8,251 bases of DNA from Desulfosarcina sp. (lineage in GTDB: Bacteria > Desulfobacterota > Desulfobacteria > Desulfobacterales > Desulfosarcinaceae): contig JAGTUY010000051.1 in assembly GCA_018224455.1 (NCBI GenBank), positions 1 to 8,251 of the forward strand, written 5' to 3'. Positions 1 through 4,971 of this stretch are shown piece by piece. Below the pieces are notes generated by a model that was not told the DNA's origin, made no database searches, and worked only from the letters and a program-made list of their open reading frames with translations. How positions within the stretch are numbered: position 1 is the stretch's first letter; each line of letters begins with the position of its first letter. The position numbers and the translations under genes were made by a program.

Positions 1-43
1 ACAAAAGCAGAATGATTAAAATCAATAATGGTTTTATTTTCAT
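1..43 (-). CDS. Partial gene start, secreted or membrane protein (leader only)
   Basis: The ATG is at 43 on the minus strand and the frame runs off the left edge. The visible residues are MKIKPLLILIILLL: two lysines followed by an unbroken hydrophobic run, as in a signal peptide, a lipoprotein leader or an N-terminal membrane anchor. A good Shine-Dalgarno (GAAAGGAG) lies 6 to 8 bases before the ATG, and a TATAAT box sits about 55 bases upstream. Only 14 codons are visible, so no family can be assigned. The leader character, ribosome site and upstream -10 box together make a real start more likely than chance. It is separated from the OmpA-family gene by a terminator, so it is probably its own transcription unit. 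Confidence 0.6.
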   Translation of the reverse strand, partial: MKIKPLLILIILLL

Positions 44-335
44 GTAGACTCCTTTCAGCGCCTCAAAGGAAGGCGATCAGGTTTATCCCCTTTCCTCGAT
101 TATAAAGTTTGGAACCATTCGCATCTTTCATGACCGGTTTTCCGCAGAACAGAGGGAATGTCAACAGTTGCAGGACAAATGTTTTGCGGCGTTGATGGTC
201 GGCGAATGCCGGGTGAGTGCGTCACCATTTTCATGGCAGAGCATTTGAACTAAAAGTAGGTAGGAATTGGAAAATATCAAGGTGGCTGGTTTTTTTGGTT
301 GAGCCGGCCATGCGAGTGTGTCCGAGGCGGGCACG
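44..335. other. Intergenic region, no gene seen
   Basis: This stretch lies between the start of the left-edge gene and the terminator of the OmpA-family lipoprotein. It holds the ribosome-binding site and the possible -10 box of the left-edge gene. A weak imperfect hairpin (arms 283-289 and 304-310) carries its T-run in the loop and does not look like a terminator. The short minus-strand reading frame at 161-385 overlaps the terminator hairpin and has no ribosome site, so I do not count it as a gene. Confidence 0.5.
99..104 (-). promoter_or_regulatory. Candidate -10 box for the left-edge gene
   Basis: The minus strand reads TATAAT here, a perfect sigma-70 -10 hexamer about 55 bases before the ATG at 43. 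No convincing TTGACA-like -35 lies at 16 to 18 bases spacing (the sequence there is about AAGATG), and there is no TGn extension. It is therefore a possible weak or activator-dependent promoter, supported mainly by its position downstream of the neighbouring gene's terminator. Confidence 0.3.
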
Positions 336-372
336 AAAAAAAAACGACCAGGAGACGGGTGTTTCCTGGTCG
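336..372 (-). terminator. Intrinsic terminator of the OmpA-family lipoprotein gene
   Basis: Read on the minus strand, a perfect 9-bp stem (CGACCAGGA with TCCTGGTCG, at 345-353 and 364-372) with a 10-base loop is followed directly by nine T residues (336-344). This is a textbook Rho-independent terminator, about 50 bases after the stop codon at 421. A second GC-rich hairpin (GGCGGG at 398-403 with CCCGCC at 409-414) lies just after the stop codon but has no T-run; it may protect the mRNA 3' end. Confidence 0.9.
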
Positions 373-420
373 GTTTACGCAACATCGCTTATTTGTCGGC
401 GGGTTGTCCCCGCCCCGGTC

Positions 421-1872
421 TTAAGGTGTCTGGGACGGCGTAATCAGCACATCGATCCGCCGGTTCATGGCACGGCCTTCGGTGGTCGTATTGGGGGCCA
501 GCGGCCTGTCCGGTCCATAGCCGGCAGCCCGGATGCGATTCGCCGGCAGGGTCTTGTTGGCCACCAGGTAGGTTTTGACCGCCTCGGCCCGTTTCTGGGA
601 CAGTTCCTGGTTCGTCTGGGCGGAACCGGTGCTGTCGGTATGCCCCTCGACGGTTACGGACGGCTGACCGAATGTCGCGATGGCCTGCTGCACTTTGCTC
701 AGCAGGGTGTAGTTGTCCGGGCTCAGGGTCGCCTGACCCACCGGAAACTGGATGCCGCGCATGCGAATGACCAGTTGGTTGCCCTGTTTGTAAACCTCGG
801 CTTCGTCAGGTCGAAAATAGCGCTGAACCTTGTTAAACTGTTCATTGAACGCGCGTTCGGCGGCGAGTTTATCTTTGGCCGTCTCCTGCGCTTGCGAATA
901 GCCTTTCAGACCGCTGAGCTTCTGTTCCAGGCTGGCAATTTGGGCCTGGTAGGCTTGATTGTCCTTTTCAATAGACTGATTGTTTTGTGTCAGGGATTCG
1001 ACCGAATTGATCATCCCGTTGACTTGTCCGTCGATGCGCTGATCTCGCAAATCGCCGGCGTTCATGCTTTTTCCCAGGCGGGCGAGCAGGCCCTCCACGT
1101 AAAGGGCGGATGCTTCCGGTGTCATCCCCTGAAACTTGTTGCTGCTTTCGTTGATGCTCATCATCCGACGGGCCATGAATTCGGCATGGGCGGCCTTCTG
1201 GCTGATGGCGTCTGCCTCGTATGGGTTCTGGCCGATATAGGCGTCGGCCTCGTTCAAGGCCTGGAGGGCGTCGTTATAGGCCATTGGGGCGATTTTCTGG
1301 ACCCTGGTCCTATCGGCGTCGGCCATCATCTGGCGTGCATTGCCGATGGCACTGTTTTTAATGGCCATGATTTCCACATCCCGGAAAGCTGCCTGAACGC
1401 CTGGGGCATTTTCCTGCGCGTAGCTCAAATTGTCCCTCTCAATGGCCGTTGTGAGCGTCAGGTATTGGTTTTCCACCTTATCATAGGGTTCGCCAAGTTT
1501 GTCAGCGCCCACCTTGAGGGCTTTTTCCCTGGCTTTGTTGGTTTCACCCAGAATCGTCCGGGAGACCTGGGCGATCTCTTCGGCCTGCTTCAAGCTGGCG
1601 CGCCCCTTGGCGACATATTCCTGAATATCGCTCAGTTTGGCACCTCTGTCCAGGGCCTGGTTGCCCTTCATGAATGCGGATTGGGCGTCGTTGAACAGGC
1701 CCGGCGCAAGAACATCCACCTGATTGGATCGTGCGCGGGTCAATTCTGCTTCAAGCTGCTTGACCAGCTCGCCTGGATTGCCGGTTGGCATGCTCCCGGT
1801 TTGCGGCGTGGCACAGGCGCCTGCAAACGCAACAACGAAACCCACTAACAGAAACCTAAACGCTTTGTTCAT
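421..1872 (-). CDS. OmpA-family outer-membrane lipoprotein with DUF4398-like repeats
   Basis: A 483-residue protein likely to tether the outer membrane to peptidoglycan. Residues 1-19 are a lipoprotein signal peptide ending in the lipobox A-G-A-C, with Cys20 as the lipidated residue; Ala at +2 favours the outer membrane. Residues about 35-105 and 185-237 are two related helical segments resembling DUF4398, sharing an R-x2-V-x3-AP-x3-NDA pattern. Residues about 290-350 are rich in Gln, Lys and Glu and look like a coiled coil. Residues about 365-480 form the OmpA C-terminal domain, with EGHTDSTG (Asp413) and LSQKRAEAV (Arg428), the residues that bind diaminopimelate. The ATG at 1872 is chosen over the ATG at 1914 because AAAGGAGG precedes it and the lipobox then has normal spacing. 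It is monocistronic, with its own terminator. The family is certain; the precise role is inferred. Confidence 0.93.
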   Translation of the reverse strand: MNKAFRFLLVGFVVAFAGACATPQTGSMPTGNPGELVKQLEAELTRARSNQVDVLAPGLFNDAQSAFMKGNQALDRGAKLSDIQEYVAKGRASLKQAEEIAQVSRTILGETNKAREKALKVGADKLGEPYDKVENQYLTLTTAIERDNLSYAQENAPGVQAAFRDVEIMAIKNSAIGNARQMMADADRTRVQKIAPMAYNDALQALNEADAYIGQNPYEADAISQKAAHAEFMARRMMSINESSNKFQGMTPEASALYVEGLLARLGKSMNAGDLRDQRIDGQVNGMINSVESLTQNNQSIEKDNQAYQAQIASLEQKLSGLKGYSQAQETAKDKLAAERAFNEQFNKVQRYFRPDEAEVYKQGNQLVIRMRGIQFPVGQATLSPDNYTLLSKVQQAIATFGQPSVTVEGHTDSTGSAQTNQELSQKRAEAVKTYLVANKTLPANRIRAAGYGPDRPLAPNTTTEGRAMNRRIDVLITPSQTP

Positions 1873-2038
1873 CGTGTCCTCCTTTTGATCATTTGTTGAT
1901 GCCATCGCTTGCAAACCAATCGAATCGTTTTAGAAGAGATAATCAGATTGGGACAGTAATCATACAATATTACATGGCAAGAGCGGCATTTTTATTGGGC
2001 AAGAATACATCAAACAAAAATCAGGAGCAATAAAAAGT

Positions 2039-2182
2039 ATGTTGTTGGCTCAGGGGATAGCAGCGCCGCTCGCGATGCGATCCGATTATCGATGTCAAAT
2101 TTTTGCCTGTGGCCAGGTTGAAATTGACGGGTGGCGCGACGACATCTGGATAAACCAAGATTCATCTTATCGTTTTTTATAG
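2039..2182 (+). CDS. Doubtful small ORF, 47 residues
   Basis: An ATG at 2039 opens a 47-codon frame ending in TAG at 2180-2182. The frame is open further upstream, back to 1943, but without another standard start. An AGGAG lies 12 to 14 bases before the ATG, which is too far for a good ribosome site. The product starts MLLAQGIAAPLAM and continues with a mixed, Cys- and Trp-containing tail (DGWRDDIWINQD); I recognise no family. It overlaps the nested inverted repeat at 2086-2153, which argues for a regulatory or degenerate sequence. It could be a real small protein, a gene remnant or chance; I favour chance or remnant. Confidence 0.15.
   Translation: MLLAQGIAAPLAMRSDYRCQIFACGQVEIDGWRDDIWINQDSSYRFL
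2086..2153. repeat. Nested inverted repeat upstream of the transglycosylase promoter
   Basis: The outer arms are TTATCGATGTC (2086-2096) and GACATC-TG-GATAA (2141-2153), complementary apart from a two-base bulge. Inside them are imperfect arms TCAAATTTTTGCCTG (2095-2109) and CAGGTTGAAATTGA (2114-2127), closing on a TGGC loop. The GATAA arm can instead pair with TTATC at 2167-2171, which is followed by six T residues. The repeat lies just upstream of the extended -10 box, so it may be an operator; if transcribed it could fold as an RNA switch or terminator. Confidence 0.45.
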
Positions 2183-2202
2183 CGATTTGATTTTCCCAAA
2201 TT

Positions 2203-2211
2203 TGGTATAAT
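2203..2211 (+). promoter_or_regulatory. Extended -10 promoter for the transglycosylase gene
   Basis: The sequence is TGG followed by TATAAT, a perfect -10 hexamer with the TGn extension that lets sigma-70 work without a strong -35. No good -35 is present at 17 bases. Transcription would start near 2218, giving a leader of about 38 bases before the ATG at 2256. Confidence 0.5.
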
Positions 2212-2255
2212 AATTGTATTCCCCTTGTTGGAGAATCAACGCGAACGGGGCAACC

Positions 2256-3032
2256 ATGCTACAGAAAACCAGTATGACCATCGATGCGTACTTGCGGAAC
2301 GCGGGACTCAAGCCAGTCGGTACAACGGATCCAAAGCAATTCATTCCCCTGAAAACCGGCCCCAACCCGTCTTTCTCAGCGGATCTCGCATCGGTGACAT
2401 CGTCTATCCAACCAGAATCAATAGGAAAAAAAACAGGGCTGACGATTGCGGACTATCTGATGCAGGCCTCTACAGGTGCATCGAGGGGCTTCTGCAGAGA
2501 CTCGGCCATCCAGGACGGTTCCCTTGACCCCGGTCGCCCGGATCGGTCCGGCCATGCGTTCGTACCGTCAAATGATGAACATACTCCCCCCGCGCCCGCG
2601 TCCCGAGTCGGTTCAGCCAGCGCCGATACCGGTGCCGACACGCCTCTGGATGGCGAGGCGCTGATCGGCGACAGCATCAAAGGCGCCGCCCGGCGATACA
2701 ACCTGCCGGAGAAACTCATCGCCGGCGTGATTCAGGCTGAATCCAACTTCCAGGTGGATGCCGTATCCCCGGCGGGCGCCCAGGGATTGATGCAGCTTAT
2801 GCCGGCAACGGCCAGGGAACTGGGTGTGGTCGACCCCTTTGATGTCCGGCAGAACATCGACGGCGGCGCCGCCTATCTCCGACGGATGCTGGACCGTTTC
2901 GGAGGAGATGTAAGACTGGCCTTGGCAGCCTACAATGCAGGCCCGGGGACCGTGGAGAAATATAACGGAAACGTTCCCTACCGGGAGACGCAAAATTATA
3001 TCGAACGGGTTCTCAAACGGGTTTCGGCTTGA
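2256..3032 (+). CDS. Lytic transglycosylase (SLT domain, GH23 type)
   Basis: A 258-residue protein predicted to cleave the MurNAc-GlcNAc bond of peptidoglycan, leaving 1,6-anhydro-MurNAc ends. The SLT domain spans residues about 138-256: catalytic Glu162 in the motif AESNF, GLMQLMP at 177-183, and AYNAGPGTV at 225-233, in the usual order and spacing. The N-terminal half is unusual: no signal peptide is seen, and two copies of TI-x2-YL-x2-A occur at 8-16 and 63-71, followed by a Pro/Ser/Asp-rich linker (about 85-135). The ATG at 2256 is preferred over the in-frame TTG at 2214, which lies almost on the -10 box. The ribosome site is weak (ACGGGG, 5 bases away). It is monocistronic and divergent from the OmpA lipoprotein. 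Enzyme family is certain; without a leader, its export route, possibly a specialised apparatus such as a flagellum or secretion system, is inference. Confidence 0.92.
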   Translation: MLQKTSMTIDAYLRNAGLKPVGTTDPKQFIPLKTGPNPSFSADLASVTSSIQPESIGKKTGLTIADYLMQASTGASRGFCRDSAIQDGSLDPGRPDRSGHAFVPSNDEHTPPAPASRVGSASADTGADTPLDGEALIGDSIKGAARRYNLPEKLIAGVIQAESNFQVDAVSPAGAQGLMQLMPATARELGVVDPFDVRQNIDGGAAYLRRMLDRFGGDVRLALAAYNAGPGTVEKYNGNVPYRETQNYIERVLKRVSA

Positions 3033-3033
3033 C

Positions 3034-3075
3034 CGGGATGTTCCGGGTAGCCCCAGGGACAGTCTATCCCGTTTT
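3034..3075 (+). terminator. Possible terminator of the transglycosylase gene
   Basis: CGGGAT at 3034-3039 can pair with ATCCCG at 3066-3071, enclosing a smaller GGG-TAG-CCC hairpin, and four T residues follow (3072-3075). It sits in the 48-base gap between two convergent genes, where a terminator is expected. The closing stem is only 6 bp and the T-run is short, so it is weak. No T-run is suitably placed for the opposite strand. Confidence 0.35.
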
Positions 3076-3080
3076 AAAAG

Positions 3081-4781
3081 CTACAGATCCAGACCCCATT
3101 TGTTCAGGGTCACCATGCCACCCTGCACGCTGACCGGATCGGTCAACCCCATGTCCTTCAGGTTGAGCTGGGCTTCGTAGGAGCGTACGCCGGTATTGCA
3201 GACCAGGATCAGATCTTTGTCTGCCGGGATTTCCCCAATGCGCCGACGCAGTTCATCCTGGGGAATGTTGATCCAGCGTTCGGGGTATTTTTTTGCATAG
3301 GCCTCGCCATCCTGCCGGGCGCGACAGTCGAGGATCAACAGGTTGCCGTTTCCGTTGACCCATTTTTCGGCGAAGCCGTCGGCGTCGATGGGTTGGAATC
3401 GGCCGTCCAGCATGTTTTCAGCGGTATTGGCCAGGGCGTTGAGAACGTCCATGGCCGAGGAAAATGGCGGCGAATAGGCCAACTCCAGGTTGCTGAGCCG
3501 CTCGATGGTGGGGCGGTCCTCCAATATGGCGGCCACCATGTTGATGCGGCCAACCACGGCGTCTCCTTCCTCCCCGAAACCCTGAATTCCGAGAATGCGT
3601 CGGGATTTTCTCTCCACGACCAGTTCCAGGTGCACCATGGCTTTGTCCGGGTAAAAGTGGGCGCGGTCCAGTTGCGCCACCTGGACGCTGACCGCATCGA
3701 ATCCGGCCCTGCGGGCGCTTTCCAGGCTCAATCCGGTTCCGGCCAGGGCCGCCTCGAAGGTCTTGATCACAAAGGAGCCGACTGCGCCCTTGAACACGGC
3801 GCTGCCCCCGGCAAGGTTGGTGCCGATCACGCGGCCCTGTCGATTGGCCATGGCGCCCAAGGGATAATAGCCGGGTTGGCCGGTCACCAGATTGCGGATC
3901 TCTGTACAATCCCCGCCGGAGTAGATCACCGGGTCGGAGGTGCGCATGTGCTCGTCGACAACAATGGCACCGGTTGGGCCGATCCGCAGTCCGGCTGCCC
4001 GGGCCAGGTCCACATTGGGGGCGGCCCCGATGGCGATGATAACCAGGTCCGCCTCAATTCGGCGATTGTTGGTCACCACGGCCTCGACGGTGTCGATGCC
4101 TTCAATGGACCGCACCTCTTCGTTGAGGTAAAAGCGCACACCATGTTTTTCCATTTGCCGCTGGGCCATGCGGGCGAAGTGGGAACCCACGAAACCAGGC
4201 ATGACTTGACCGAAATATTCCACGACCGTGGTGTCCACCTCCCACATGTCGGCCAGGGCTTCGGCCATTTCAAGCCCGATAAAACCGCCGCCGACGATAA
4301 CGGCACGTTCCACCCGGCCTTGGGTGACCAGTTCCTTGATTGCCTGGGCATCGTTCAGATTGGCAGACGTATGAACCATGGGCAGATCTGCTCCGGGAAT
4401 CATCAGACGCCGGGGACGACTTCCGGTTCCCAGTACCAGCTGGTCATAAGCCAGGATGTCTCTGGAACCGTCCAGTCGGCAGATATGCAGCTGTTTGTTC
4501 TCCCGGTCGATCCGTTCCGCGCGGGTCTGGGTGAGCACCTCGATATCCTTGCAATCCCGAAAAAAGGCTTCGTCCCGCAGCATGTGGAAACTCGTTTTGC
4601 GCAGATCGTCGACATCACTGACATCCCCGGAAACATAAAAGGGAATACCGCATCCGCCGTAGGACACGAAGCGGTCCTGATCGATGATGGTGACATGGGA
4701 GTGCGGTTCCAGGCGTTTAAATCGGCAGGCCGCCTTCGATCCAAGGGCGACGCCGCCAACGATGATGATGTTCTGGGCCAT
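3081..4781 (-). CDS. CoA-disulfide/persulfide reductase fused to rhodanese (CoADR-Rhd)
   Basis: A 566-residue flavoprotein of the pyridine nucleotide-disulfide oxidoreductase family, predicted cytoplasmic. Residues 5-14 form the FAD-binding turn (IIVGGVALGS). SYGGCGIP at 40-47 carries the single redox-active Cys44 typical of CoA-disulfide reductases. GGGFIG at 164-169 is the NAD(P)H-binding turn, and SGGDC at 288-292 is the second FAD contact. AYSPPFSSAMD at 435-445 is the conserved CoADR dimer-interface motif. Residues about 463-566 are a rhodanese domain with active-site loop CNTGVRS, Cys528. This matches the NADH-dependent persulfide reductases (Nsr type), which reduce CoA or glutathione persulfides and polysulfide; substrate choice cannot be read from sequence. 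The ATG at 4781 is chosen because AAAGGAG precedes it and the FAD motif begins normally; the ATG at 4925 would add 48 unrelated residues. The copper ATPase lies 190 bases upstream. Confidence 0.93.
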   Translation of the reverse strand: MAQNIIIVGGVALGSKAACRFKRLEPHSHVTIIDQDRFVSYGGCGIPFYVSGDVSDVDDLRKTSFHMLRDEAFFRDCKDIEVLTQTRAERIDRENKQLHICRLDGSRDILAYDQLVLGTGSRPRRLMIPGADLPMVHTSANLNDAQAIKELVTQGRVERAVIVGGGFIGLEMAEALADMWEVDTTVVEYFGQVMPGFVGSHFARMAQRQMEKHGVRFYLNEEVRSIEGIDTVEAVVTNNRRIEADLVIIAIGAAPNVDLARAAGLRIGPTGAIVVDEHMRTSDPVIYSGGDCTEIRNLVTGQPGYYPLGAMANRQGRVIGTNLAGGSAVFKGAVGSFVIKTFEAALAGTGLSLESARRAGFDAVSVQVAQLDRAHFYPDKAMVHLELVVERKSRRILGIQGFGEEGDAVVGRINMVAAILEDRPTIERLSNLELAYSPPFSSAMDVLNALANTAENMLDGRFQPIDADGFAEKWVNGNGNLLILDCRARQDGEAYAKKYPERWINIPQDELRRRIGEIPADKDLILVCNTGVRSYEAQLNLKDMGLTDPVSVQGGMVTLNKWGLDL

Positions 4782-4971
4782 GTTGAACTTCTCCTTTAAG
4801 CGGTTTTTTAATGATCCGACCTTCAGATCAGCGTTGTCTTTCCAAGGCGTGATCAATGACACACATGGATGTCCGCGCGGCGTACAGTCGCCTGATGTAT
4901 CGAGATAACGCGCACAGATCAGCAAACCTGTCTCTTTTTTTTGTTTGTCAAGGCTCGGTGCAGCAGAAGAA
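4782..4971. other. Gap between ATPase and reductase genes, with an imperfect direct repeat
   Basis: These 190 bases are long enough for a promoter for the reductase. On the minus strand a perfect TTGACA lies at 4946-4951, but no acceptable -10 follows at 16 to 18 bases, so I cannot name a promoter. CAGATCAGC occurs twice (4824-4832 and 4915-4923), each followed within a few bases by TGTCT, and TGATCA occurs between them; they could be regulator sites. I see no terminator for the ATPase gene: the run of eight bases at 4935-4942 is A on the coding strand. Confidence 0.4.

Larger units (their letters stand above)
1873..2255. other. Divergent intergenic control region
   Basis: These 383 bases separate the start codons of the lipoprotein gene (minus) and the transglycosylase gene (plus), so they must carry both promoters. 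A good plus-strand extended -10 box lies at 2203-2211. For the minus strand I see only a weak candidate: TTGCCA at 1975-1980 and TACTGT at 1953-1958 with 16 bases between. A nested inverted repeat occupies 2086-2153, and T-rich sequence follows at 2173-2178. A 47-codon frame at 2039-2182 is doubtful. Confidence 0.6.

Noticed and set aside
283..310. Hairpin TGGCTGG / CCGGCCA as a terminator
   Set aside because: The T-run lies in the loop, not after the stem, and one pair is a G-T wobble.
161..385. Minus-strand 74-codon frame
   Set aside because: It starts inside the neighbour's terminator hairpin, reads through the A/T-run and has no ribosome site.
217..1848. Long plus-strand open frame of 543 codons opposite the OmpA lipoprotein gene
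   Set aside because: It is the antisense shadow of the lipoprotein gene, which has a ribosome site, lipobox, conserved OmpA motifs and terminator. The plus-strand product shows no recognisable domain.
1974..1990. TGGCAAG sequence as a sigma-54 promoter
   Set aside because: The GC element is not at the required distance from the GG element.
2214..2255. TTG start that would extend the transglycosylase by 14 residues
   Set aside because: It lies three bases after the TATAAT box, upstream of the expected transcript start.
3393..4799. Long plus-strand open frame of 468 codons opposite the reductase gene
   Set aside because: The minus strand carries a complete reductase-rhodanese with all motifs; the plus frame gives a His/Gly-rich product typical of antisense reading.
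4782..4925. Upstream ATG extending the reductase by 48 residues
   Set aside because: The extra residues match nothing in the family, and the ATG at 4781 has a good Shine-Dalgarno and starts just before the FAD motif.
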